The position numbers and the translations under genes are program-made. The notes under the pieces are model-generated. The model was not told the DNA's origin. It made no database searches and saw only the letters and a list, made by a program, of their open reading frames with translations. From Dictyophora rubrovolvata (Eukaryota; Basidiomycota; Agaricomycetes; Phallales; Phallaceae), in assembly GCA_029959195.1 (NCBI GenBank), contig CP114123.1, forward strand, positions 744,001-808,000: a stretch of DNA of 64,000 bases. The letters are read 5' to 3'. Shown piece after piece: positions 32,958-43,325 of this stretch (position 1 is its first letter; the number at the start of each line of letters is the position of its first letter).

Positions 32958-33439
32958 TTGCGAATTGAGGCCAATTCCCTGGTGGAAACTATAAACCCTG
33001 TACCTTACACGATACAGAGTCAAGGGCATTCAACGAACCGCATGTTACCCTGCTTTAATCCACTGGTAGTTGTCAGCGACCGCGTGTGCTTTCCCAAATT
33101 CTAATCAACATTCTGTCCTACCAGCATCTCGGGATCTTTATTTGCACCTGTACTAGCAGTTGAGTTTAGTTCACCTCGTGATTGACAAACTTTGCATATT
33201 GACGCAGCTCATTATACATACATATGATCCTCATGAAGTTGAGATATGTTGACACCCTCTACTATTCAAAGTGCAAGCATCACGCAATGACTTCGTGTCA
33301 ACGGTCACATTTTAATTTTGTATTGCATCATCCTGTTTCAAAGAAACTCTTTAAAAATGATATCGAGGCTACGATCGCGACCTAGGCTTGAGTCGTATTT
33401 AAGGGCTCGATTTTGGCCTTCATACAGGACATCCGAGTT

Positions 33440-33602
33440 CACAGTCTCAAAACCAAAATTCCAGATCACTATAAAGTGCCCTCAAGTATGAACAGCACGA
33501 ATACTAGACGCCATTACCCAGGAGGCGTATGAGAGGTGCATTCTGTTCACTGTATGCTCAATTTTCTGCTCATCTAACCGTACAACTTGAATATCAGACT
33601 GT
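33440..33602 (+). pseudogene. 5' fragment of a DUF6533-type gene
   Basis: Direct repeat of 36133-36296: upstream sequence, the ATG (33488) and the first ~35 codons of the DUF6533 gene at 36.2 kb, with a shifted frame after 'atgaacagca' and no further exons. A truncated duplicate of a host gene start. Confidence 0.75.
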
Positions 33603-33609
33603 TTGCCAT

Positions 33610-33828
33610 TCACCCGGCAGGTTGCTCGCTTTCCTCGTTCAAGGATGTCGCTGCAGCATTTATGGATGGAGATTGGGAATTCTCAGAAACTGGTATAGTT
33701 CCTTGGGCACTAAAAGAATCGTTATCATCCTCTAAAGGTCCTTCCAAGGCCTCTCTAGAACTTTCGCCACCTTCGTTTGGAGCTTCGAAGTGGGCTTTCC
33801 TTTCATTCAAACTAGCTGTTTCGGACAT
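33610..33828 (-). CDS. Small acidic hypothetical protein
   Basis: 72 residues from ATG at 33828 (MSETASLNERKAHFEAPNEG), Glu/Ser-rich with no hydrophobic segment. Composition looks coding, but there is no family and no splice evidence. Confidence 0.3.
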   Translation of the reverse strand: MSETASLNERKAHFEAPNEGGESSREALEGPLEDDNDSFSAQGTIPVSENSQSPSINAAATSLNEESEQPAG

Positions 33829-36132
33829 GGTAAGTGTCTGAGATACGGTGTTAAGAGGATAAGGTCACATAATGCCACAGAAATAAACCGAGAGGAATGA
33901 CAGCCTGGGGCGTGACGCGTGATGCATGAACGCGCCGGTGTCACCCGGCACGTAATCTGTATGTCAATAATTAGGACTGTGTGAGCATGTACTTCAATCC
34001 ACTGAATAAACAATGCGACCATCAAAGACTAGAGGCCAATGATGTTTTAGTAACTCTATTATTAATAGATCATCATCTTTGCGCTCCTGTGTCAACGTGA
34101 CAGGACCAAATTACTTCAAAATAGAACCATCCACGTACTGGTTCAACGAAGCGTAGCTGAGCGTTGTGGTTTTTCAACAATCTAAGCAACCAGTCAGTCA
34201 GTACCATTACGGAGCGAATCGTTACTCTGACCTCCCAGAATTATGAGTTACCACCAACCTCGACGAATGCTCAGTAAATGATGGGCGCGAATATTTTGGC
34301 ACAAAATGGAAAGCAGATGACATCGCTTTCACATCTTCTAACGAGTTCGTGGGTATTAGCCAACGATGACCACACACGTACATGGGCCGACCTTGAAGCT
34401 TGTTGAAACTTTTCACCAGTCGATTCAAAGAGCATGGCTAACGTTGAACTGAAAATGCAAAGGAGCTTCTGCTTGTATATTTTGTGTATCCGAACTGTTG
34501 ACATTATAGTACACATGGTGTATTGTTCCTACAAACGCAGACGTTCCGCACTAGTCTTTCTAGTCCTGTCATCAATTGAAAGAGGCCTGACGTACCTACT
34601 CGTACTTTTTGTTATCCAGAGGGAAACGAAAAACGGGCACCCTGCATAAACAGTAACAACCTTGACAGGCCGAAACGTTTTCTTAACGGCCCTCGCCTTT
34701 TCACGCACAGCTTAATTTCAACAGCGATGTACTAAAGAAATTTCGTCTTCGCATGCATTGGGTGAGTTCGTGTGAATTATTGATAGCGAGGACGTTACAC
34801 TGAAACGGGATTTGTAACCATGTAGGGACCCAGATGGATAGCAGTAGTGCAGCGTAGTTGAGTGGGATGTCGATGGCTTTTCAAACTCCGCGACACAATT
34901 GTGGCTTGCGCATCGGGTACCAGCACTGGTAATGGCCTAGGCTATACTAATGGAATCATGCAACGTAGTAACCTAAATTCTTTTTGGGCTCTAGATTGCA
35001 ATTAGCCTTGCGCAGAAACCATATATACGGCGACTATTAGGCTTAAAGTGAAAAAAAATGCAAGACTAAAGCTACGTCCAGGATGACGATACGTTCCAAC
35101 ACCTAGTTTCGCGCTTGGATACTACAGTCACCACAACCAGCCATACTCAACAAGCTCAAGAGTAAGGAAAAACTGCTAGCAACTTGATTTTGGCTTGGAA
35201 ACGGTTCAAACCCACGCTTTACCTATCACGCCTACGTTACTGTTACTCTTTCCCGTTCTCCTCGTCGATTTCTGGAAGAAGAGGAATATAACTGATGGTG
35301 ATTAGCATCCTTCTATGGCCAACTCAAACATAGACTAGAAAGGATCTCCCCCTGAGTCATAAGTATTTCGAAGCTCCTCGATGGCACGTCGCGATTCAAA
35401 CGCGACCTAAAAAGACCCAAGTAAACCCACACATGTATTAGTCCATGCCGAGTTACATTTCGAAATCAAAGGTAAAATGAACAGTTTTTACGAGCTGGCC
35501 TCCACAACCTTCCCGAGCATGATTAAACGTTCTGTTGAGAATATGTGATGAAAACTGACGACGAATAGCGGATCTAGACGGGTGCGCGCTATTACTGTCA
35601 ATGCTCCAAGGCTGTTTTTGATTCCCATCAAAAATCTGATTTCAGCTGTGGAAAGACAACCAAACGGAACGTAGAGTTATGCGGCCATTATAAAGTTGAG
35701 CTGGACAAGCATACCGGAGCAGGCGCAGGGGGAATTAAATGTGATGATGGGATGTAAGCATGTTTGATATAGCGGTTATACTGTAATTGAAATTTGCTTC
35801 GAAGTAAATGTAAATACCTGCAAAGGGGACAGTCGGCGTAGGCAACTCCATGTGTGCTCCCTCGAATTTCAAAATCTCATCAACATTTTCTATTACTATC
35901 ACCCTGCGATCTTCGGCAGTTGAGCCTCCGCCTCGAAACCGACCAAGTCTGTACATCAATACAGATATCCTCATGGAGTCAAGATAAGCGGCCGCGGGAA
36001 TGCAGAACCACCGAAAACGCGGGTTATAGCTATTAGTGTAAGAGTCCATAAAATGACCCCAATCTATTCCAATTTAAAGGGTGTCAGAATAATCAATCTC
36101 GAACAGATACCCCACAAAATTTACAACCTCAA
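33829..36132. other. 2.3 kb with no gene recognised
   Basis: Only short frames. A minus-strand frame at 35735-36049 (MDSYTNSYNPRFRWFC) is the longest; it starts about 120 bases from the DUF6533 gene in divergent orientation, but shows no recognisable motif. Confidence 0.45.
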
Positions 36133-36170
36133 AACCCAAAACTCCAGATCGCTATAGAGTGCCCTCAAGT

Positions 36171-37896
36171 ATGAACAGCATGGGTAATAACCTTACCGCT
36201 GCTACCATAGACACCATGACTCAGGAGGCGTATGAAAGGTGCATTCTTTTCACCGTATGCTCAATTTTCCGTGCTCAACTAACCGTACAATATCAGTCAT
36301 ATACAAATTTTGATTGATATCAGTGCCTTAGGTGAGCAGTCCAGATACAAACAGAAAGACCTAACAACAATGAAGAACCCAGGAATTGTTGTCTATGCTA
36401 CTTTGTCCAAACTCCCGCAAGAAATAGAACATATATGGTTAAAGTCATTCAGTCTACCTACATTATTTTACATCTTTGCAAGATACGCGACCTTGTTTCT
36501 GGAAGGGTTCACCGTCTTATTGGACTTTGAATCTGTGAGTTGAGTATATCCGTCCTTGGGATTTGCATGCGCTTATTACCCCACGAAGCTGGGAAGGTAA
36601 GTGATCATGATCCTCAGGATCAGCCAAAATTATAAAATCCAAAGGGCTTGTAATGTGCTTGCCAATGCAATAAACTCCGTGGGGATCTTCTCGTTGATTG
36701 GTGTCCAAGGTTCGTGATCCGTCGATATATTATTCTTACAAGGCATTACAGCTTTCTAAAATACTAGGCTTGTTGATTGCCAGAGCATATTCACTCTGCC
36801 AGGGAAACAAAGTCTTAACCGCTGCTTTAGTTTTTGATTTTCTTTTGGGGTTGATTTTGTATTTGTATGGTGAGAAATTTTTAAGCGTAGCTGCTAATAC
36901 ATTACTGGTCTTTCTATAGACATAATAACATTGCCTGGATGTTTTACAAGATCAGAACCTGTGTAAATCTTGTCCCTTCTGCACTCCACTTACTAACAAA
37001 TAATCCGAACTTTAACTTCAGTATCCCTGGTATGTGAACTTTGCATTTATTTTTAAATATTTAGACTCAACTGAGAATTTATTAGCTAAAGATGCCCTGA
37101 TTTTGTTTGTCACCAACATTGTTGACTTGTTAGGAGATGTTCTTATATTGGGTATTTGCATATGGAAGGTCTGGGGAACATGGAGATTGGGACGCGAAGC
37201 AGGAATTCAAAACAGTCGCAGTATTGTTTCTATAATTCTTACACAGAGTAAGTCACATGATATTAACTTCCAAACGACCTTCAGCTAATTTTGCCATTCA
37301 GGCTTATTAAGATGTTGGTCAGCACTCTATTTCTGTGTGATTCAGACTATCTTACAAATTTGTCTTCTGCAAGTTTTGTCATTGTTGTTAGCATCACACG
37401 TGCAGTTATATTGGCGGTAAGTTTGAATTTGGACTCCAGTGAAGTAATGAAACCACGCTTGATTCTTGCTAGATTTTAGGTGTAAGTGTTTCTCTCTCAC
37501 ATCAAGTTTAGTCGCTCAACTCATTAGTAGTCCTCCGAATCCCTTATAGCGGATAGTTTTACTCGTTTACAAAATGTGTGAGGCTAACCGTACATTTCAA
37601 TTTACATCCGTAACATTCTTGCTGACCTTTTTGAATTTCAAGTCTGTCAAGCGTTCTAGTCGCCGATTTCACGCTCGATCTTCGTCGTTTCAACTCTGCT
37701 AAAATCGAAGCTAGTAATATATCATTACCGACGCTCCGATTTTCGAACGCTCTTCAGTATGCGCACCAGTCGATTCTTGTGGAGATGGCCACTCCTGAAG
37801 AAATAAATGTAGAGGAAGATGGAGATAATAATTGTGATGACATCATTCAAGGATCTACAGATGACATGGAGATCCAATCCGCCAAGACATGATTCA
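36171..37896 (+). CDS. DUF6533-type serpentine membrane protein, gene 1
   Basis: Seven-helix-like protein of the agaricomycete DUF6533 family (function unknown; plasma-membrane receptor-like topology). Exon 1 36171-36270 joins 36383 in phase, giving ERCILFTVCSIFRIVVYATL and then the family signature LPQEIEHIWLKSFSLPTLFY. The next pieces fit if an 8-base micro-exon (CTGGGAAG, just before 36600) is used, then ACNVLANAINSVGIFSLIGV and GLLIARAYSLCQGNK after a 58-base intron. Later helices: DALILFVTNIVDLLGDVLIL, GTWRLGREAGIQNSRSIVSI, SLLRCWSALYFCVIQTILQ. The last exon probably ends MEIQSAKT at 37896. The structure between 37430 and 37650 is unresolved, so the 3' part may be damaged. Confidence 0.6.
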
Positions 37897-38834
37897 GCTA
37901 GCACTGGCAGGATGAATCAAAACTCCATGATAGTGTCTCTGTATTTCTTCCGCAACACGTTAAATCGTTTTTAGTGATTTGCATTTGACTCGGAAAAAAA
38001 TCCATGTATGAAGGCCTCGAGACAATTACAAATTCCATCTCGGCCAATTCAGGAAAAAAAAAAACTATAATGATTTATTTGGATCATATGAAAATTAAGG
38101 AATGGGAAGGTCAATAAAGTGACTTGGTTGTTTGGCTTATTAGCAACTGAGTTGATTCAGGCTAATTGTTAATGATTGTTGCGAAGTCCATTGTATTATC
38201 GAACATTATCTTTATTATTTTTCTTGATTTATTGCCATAGTCTCATCCGAGAGAAGAAATATCGTTCAAATTCTTATGAATATCGAGTATTAGTAGATAT
38301 TCGCTCCCCTTTGATAAAACTTTCGATTCAATTCGATCTGCAAACATATCGTCTCGTCAAAAAAACACAAATGAGTATCAAAATGTGGCGTACATTGCCA
38401 TAGCTTTAGAGCTCAAACGAGCCGCGAGCGCGCCGCCACCATCTATGTCGACTCAATCAATATCACACATCTGACCAATAATCCTCCGCCTAGAAACCTC
38501 TCAAAGACCTAGTTTTTCAAGGCAGTTTGCCCTCTGATATGTCCATAGGACTGGAATCTGGATATCCACAGCAGCGAAAAAGCCAGTGTGCTTTACTACG
38601 GGCGCTCACGGACTTCAAGCTCCGACGTGGTATGGACATGCATGGGTGCTTCCCTTTCACTGTGATCGATAATAAAAAGTCCACATCCACATCGTTATAT
38701 AAACGGACATTTTGTTCAAACGAAATTACAAGCGGTCTCTTTCAAAAGTCCAAGGTATGCCTTTTGTCCCAATAGTTTAACATGATCTCAATAAATAACT
38801 GCTTTTGCTTCTCTAGTTGTTCTTCGCTCGAAGG
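37897..38834. other. Intergenic stretch, no gene recognised
   Basis: AT-rich with short frames only; a CG-rich patch 'gagccgcgagcgcgccgcc' lies at 38417-38435. Confidence 0.45.
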
Positions 38835-39845
38835 CTACGAGTGATACTCTCGGACATGCCTCGCCTTTTGAGCATCCACCTGATAAGCAACATAGCGATA
38901 TGGTTCCCTATTCTCCTTCAAATACCCACAATCAGGTTCCTCGCACTCGTATTCCATGAGGGCCTGCCTCGGAAGAGCCACCACCTCCCCAGGTGATAGA
39001 TCGCCTTCCTCTATCAAACATTGCTCCAGCTTAGCATGAACTCCGATATATGACGCTGGAGGTTGCGCGTTCCGCTGAGGATCGCACCGCAACCGGCAGT
39101 TCGAGTGTCTCGACGACGTGGGTTTCTGAAGAGGCACTCCCAGACGTTTGTAGAGGCCGGCAACATATTTGAAATCTTCCTCGTTGTAGGGCCGTCTCTT
39201 CGAGGGAGTTTCGTTGTCGGCGGAAGCGGCAGATTTCCTTTTTAGAGGGGAGGATGGGGTTATGGTACGCGACGACGTGGTCGCGTTTAGTGTTATATTG
39301 GTTTCTGGTTTGCGGTTGCAAACTGGGGTCGACGTTAACACCCCTGGAATTCGCGGCCCTGGCAGTAGATCCATGATCCAATAGCTGATTCTGGTCATCT
39401 ATAAGTAACATATCAGCGGCTTGCACGAAAGAAGTAAAAGACGTGTCTTACGGAAAATTGGGCCTTGCGGCACATCTTCAAAGGCAATTCCTAGAGGATT
39501 CATATCCTCCTCCACTTTAAATGGTATTCACACGATCCTTGAGACAGGATCATAGATCGGTTGGGCCATTGGATTAGGAGGCCGGGTGGGGTTGGCACCT
39601 GCAGGACGCAAAGCTGGATCAAGGAATGAATAGGTTGTATGTGGTGTGGCGCATGGTGGAAATTGAAACCGGTGTAAGGTAATAGTAACAAGGGTATTAC
39701 GCGACTCGGAGGATGAGAACTCGCAGTAGAACACGGTCCTGACAGGACTATATACAAGAACGAGGCCGAATTGACCTGTTTCGACATTCTGTCCTCTGAC
39801 GGAGATGTGTCCATACGGCCGGGCGGGCACAACAGTGGTGTCCAA
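38835..39845 (-). CDS. Hypothetical protein with atypical C2H2-like C-terminus
   Basis: Two coding blocks, 39528-39845 and 38835-39398, probably belong to one gene; the joint is not resolved. Block 1: LVLVYSPVRTVFYCEFSSSE and SFLDPALRPAGANPTRPPNP. Block 2: a basic region (SSPLKRKSAAS, PSKRR), YNEEDFKYVAGLYKRLGVPL, KLEQCLIEEGDLSPGEVV, and a C-terminal YECEEPDCGY...RHVREYH with C-x4-C and H-x4-H spacing, which could hold zinc. Probably nuclear, from the basic stretch and possible finger. The true start was not found; a short exon near 39453-39480 could precede block 2. Confidence 0.5.
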
Positions 39846-40433
39846 TTATATATATGGGACGAGCCTCACAACTCTGTCTTTCAACTTACTCTCCCAGCGA
39901 AACAGTATTCTATCGCAAGGTGTGCCACTTTCAATTACGCTCCGCAGAACAATAAACCGGTTTATGCAACGTCACATTACGCAGCCTGTTAGTAGATACG
40001 AGTCTAAAGTTTTGCTGTATCTTTACACTGCAGAGCACAGAGCACATTTACCTGTATTGATGCTTTTTAGTTCAGTGTAGGTTTCGATATACTGACCACG
40101 TGTTTCTATCTACCATACGGACCGTACCTGACCTTCCTAACAGTCAGTAAAAAAAGCAATCGAAGCAAACAAGACACTTGAATAATTCTAGAGCATTATG
40201 AAAACAAAAAAAAATCCAGTCTAAATTTAGTAGGACGGCGTGCGACGCACGCATGCAGCTTGGGCTGGTGCCGAATGCCAAATAATTGAATTGGTGCGGA
40301 GGTAAACCCCCGGCTTCAAATCCACCACACAACGGACTTAAATTACAAATTATACATGAAGACAAAAAACGTAGCTTTAGCAAATACATGAGGACAACGC
40401 TAGCTCATTAATCATGATTGACATGACCTTGAG
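39846..40433. other. Intergenic stretch, no gene recognised
   Basis: Short frames only. Confidence 0.45.
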
Positions 40434-40928
40434 CTATACAGGTGGATAGTACTCGGGAGGAGCCTTCCCTGCGCGGTAAGGAGGGGGAGGTGTGGGGTGG
40501 CTGACCGAAAGTTGAGAAGTGGTACATGGAGAGACAGATGATAGCCCGTAACCTGCAAGATTCGTTGAGAGTTAAAATCAATAAATTCAAAAATATTATA
40601 ATAGCGCCGCTTTTTCGACCTGGTTGTGCATCAGAATCCACACACCGAGACGTTTCTCTGCGTCTCTTTCGTATGAAAAAGCATGTGGCAAAAATAATGC
40701 CCAAAACAAGAACTAAGATGGAATGAACGAATGTCCTCTTATTGAGAGGGGCTTTCAGAGCTCACTTCCAATTATAGGGACAACGTAAACCAGGGCGGTT
40801 GCGAGCATAGGATCTACTACTATAGCAGGCATATCAGAATGCGCAGCATCTCGACGAAACAAAGAGATTGAGAAGGTCATCATAGAGAGTGGGTCGGAAG
40901 TCAGATCACCGTCGATGCTATCTGGCAT
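40434..40928 (-). CDS. Small single-pass membrane protein with two PPxY motifs
   Basis: Three exons (40766-40928, 40620-40712, 40434-40552) join in phase to 124 residues. The N-terminal ~38 residues are polar. A hydrophobic helix follows (ALVYVVPIIGILVLGIIFAT), then a basic stop-transfer signal FFIRKRRRET and a cytoplasmic-type tail with PPPPYRAG (PPxY) and APPEYYPPV (second PPxY) at the very end. PPxY motifs bind WW domains of Rsp5/Nedd4 ubiquitin ligases, and small membrane adaptors of this shape recruit the ligase to membranes. The role is inferred from motifs only. The correct 53-base first intron uses the acceptor 'catcttag'; nearer AG sites break the helix. Confidence 0.75.
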
Positions 40929-41275
40929 TTCTTTTCTTTAAAAAAGAAATGGCCTGCGGCGCATTGATGACTGCGCCCTGTTTTCTATTGTTCATGAGAT
41001 TTATTGATCCTTGAGGGAAGAGCGTGTTTGAGTATCGCCTTGATATAGCCTTCTTCAGGTCATGGTGGCGCGCGAGACTATCACGCTTGACGCGACACCA
41101 AAAAAAAATGCTTGTAGGGCACTTGAAAAGTTTAATAAATTTTGTGTTATAATAAATATAAATGTTTAAATCAAAGAGAGCATAATTTGAGAGGTGAGAT
41201 GGATGTGGTCATTGAAAAAGACAAGGTATCTTAAGAGTGTCGCGGTAGCCTGAGACACTATTGCAGCGAGAGCTC
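40929..41275. promoter_or_regulatory. Divergent region between PPxY gene and DCAF4-like gene
   Basis: Carries the upstream sequence of both genes and leads into the tandem repeat at 41276. Confidence 0.4.
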
Positions 41276-41360
41276 GGAGAAATACCGCGTTAGTCCACTG
41301 GACCTTCGGAGAAATACCGCGCTAGTTCACTCAACTTTCGGAGAAATACCGCGTCAGTCT
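41276..41360 (+). repeat. Three-copy tandem repeat, 30-32 base unit
   Basis: Units start at 41276, 41306 and 41338, each opening with TCGGAGAAATACCGCG. The array lies about 120 bases upstream of the DCAF4-like ATG. Confidence 0.8.
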
Positions 41361-41480
41361 TCCCTTCTAGGCTGCGCGTTAAATTCTTGTAGCCGCCTTC
41401 TTCAAGTTGTGTATTGGAGTCGGCGTATGACATGCATGTAACGCGTGACTTCGGTACCTCGGAGGCAATTAGAGTCCACA

Positions 41481-43209
41481 ATGCGAGAATTGCCTGGCTT
41501 TTACTTCGACGAAGAAAGAAAACGCTATTTCCCAGTGTCATCTCGGCCAACATCTTCCAACGCATCAACGTCACATCCCGCAGTGAAAAAGGATGTTGCA
41601 CAACGAGTGCTTTCTCGTTTACGTAAACCTCAGGCTTTGCCAAAACACACGTTTTATGATTCTTTACTGAAGCAAAAGCATTCTGGCAATAGAATATCAA
41701 GATTGGCAACAATGCGGCATGCATCCTTCTCAACTTGATAGGAGCGTCTCTAATTGATCTTTAGCCTCATAACCTCAGAACAGGTCACCCGCAGTCACGT
41801 TAGCGAAATCAAGCAACACCCGGATCCAACCACTCCGTTCACCTCGTTCTGCGTGTGTCTTTCAACTCCTAAACAAAAGTTTCTTACTCAATAAACTTTC
41901 AGGTTTATGAGACAGCAGGCAAAGGGCCGACCTTTGCACTGGGCGATCAACAAGGGTACTGCTTTACCGAGAGGGATGATACGATCCATCATGAATATAT
42001 CATGACATCCCAAGTGCGTAATTAGATTTCTCGTTTGACCCATCACGAATATATGATTAGGTCACCTCTATTTGTTCGGCTGATGGAATTACATTGTATG
42101 TCGTAGTCTTCATCAAATGTGCATGTGCCAGCTAATATAGGTCAAGATTCACCTCCTTCGGTCCCAGGCCAGCCATCTTAATCAAGAATATAAACCAGCC
42201 TGATTCGTAAATTATATAAAAAAAATTTCCTATATCATAGAGGACTTTTAATGACATTTTTTTTTCCAGCTTCCACATTTTGATGCCCGGAAAGGTTAGT
42301 AATACCTCTAGAATTTGACCGGGAGCCGGTACTAGTAATACTTTCCAGCTTCAAGACGTTCGTACTTCCCATCTGAGTGGATCCTCTCTTGTTTTAGGTA
42401 TGCCCTAATCTACTTACTCCAAATCTTCACCAGTGATGAAACGAAACTCCAAGGTATGAAGAAACAGGCACTACACTTTGCCGATATCAATTTTCCTCAA
42501 ATAACGAACAACATGTATGTCGGAAGTGATGTCTTCGCTCTTTGTCGAGAGGACTTCAGCGTATGGACAGGAGCAAGAAATGGATCTGTCCATGTTTTTG
42601 ATACCCGTGTCGATCAAAGGATGGAAATCCTCCAGGACCGATTTTCAGCCAGTAAACAATCTACATCTATTACCCATATACATCGTATACGTGAATTCGA
42701 GTTGTTAATCTCGGCTTTGAATGGTCGCGTCAGTTACATTTTATTCTTTTTCAAAAATTGCAACTAATTTTTTTCTTCCTATAGGCTGAAATACATGATA
42801 CTCGTTTCATCCGACGAGCAAGATGTCCTGAACCCGTTTTAACGATAGATGGGCATCTCGACAACAATCAAGTCATTCATAATCTGGTAATTACGATCAT
42901 TGGCCCGTATTAGTTGCCCGTATTAGTTAGATACTGATTTAGAGTTATTATACTCCACTCTTGTAGGGTATGGCGGTTGATCCTTTTCAAGAGTACGTAT
43001 ATATGGCCGGAAAAGACTGTCGAGTTCGAATTTGGTCGCTCCGCGACGGAAAACAAATCGATTGTCCCCCATCCGACGGTTCTCGCTCTTCGCTCCTCAG
43101 TCATGAATTTCCTTCCCCGGTCCTAGGAATGCAAACAACGCGCTATAACAATCGGAATACTCTCTGGCTCATTTCAAGCAGTCATTTTGAGCAATATGAA
43201 ATTCCCTGA
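41481..43209 (+). CDS. DCAF4-like WD40 protein (possibly degenerate)
   Basis: DCAF4-type proteins are WD40 substrate receptors for CUL4-DDB1 ubiquitin ligases. Start MRELPGFYFDEERKRYFPVS is the family hallmark. Well-supported exons: 41784-41852, 41903-42013, 42061-42095, 42141-42206, 42270-42294, 42349-42397, 42434-42453, 42468-42728, 42785-42886, 42967-43209. Signatures: FTSFGPRPAILIKNI, DVRTSHLSGSSLVL, DVFALCREDFSVWTGARNGS, SALNGR, AVDPFQEYVYMAGKDCRVRI. Two joints are abnormal. After exon 1 (RISRLATMRHASFST) the frame stops with no GT donor before the next exon. Between 42453 and 42468 homology needs removal of only 14 bases (gtatgaagaaacag). Either these are decay events, making this a pseudogene, or I missed the true splicing. 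Confidence 0.65.
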
Positions 43210-43325
43210 TTGATATGATGTGTCATTGCTTGCTTCAATGACCCGAATCCGACTCCGGCAATGAAAAGTTGACGAAAAAAAAAGTACTATATTACATAAA
43301 TTGTTCGCTCCTCATGTATCATGCG

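Noticed and set aside
35735-36049. 104-codon minus-strand frame starting near DUF6533 gene 1
   Set aside because: No motif, no splice partners and no clear composition bias; not strong enough to call a gene.
41290-41733. 147-codon minus-strand frame
   Set aside because: It lies antisense to exon 1 of the DCAF4-like gene, whose LPGFYFDEERKRYF motif is a clear family hallmark; the antisense frame has no recognisable motif.
42002-42060. A 12-base GT-AG segment (gtgcgtaattag) read as an intron
   Set aside because: Using the later acceptor gives a normal 47-base intron and the following exon (VTSICSADGITL) matches the WD40 family.
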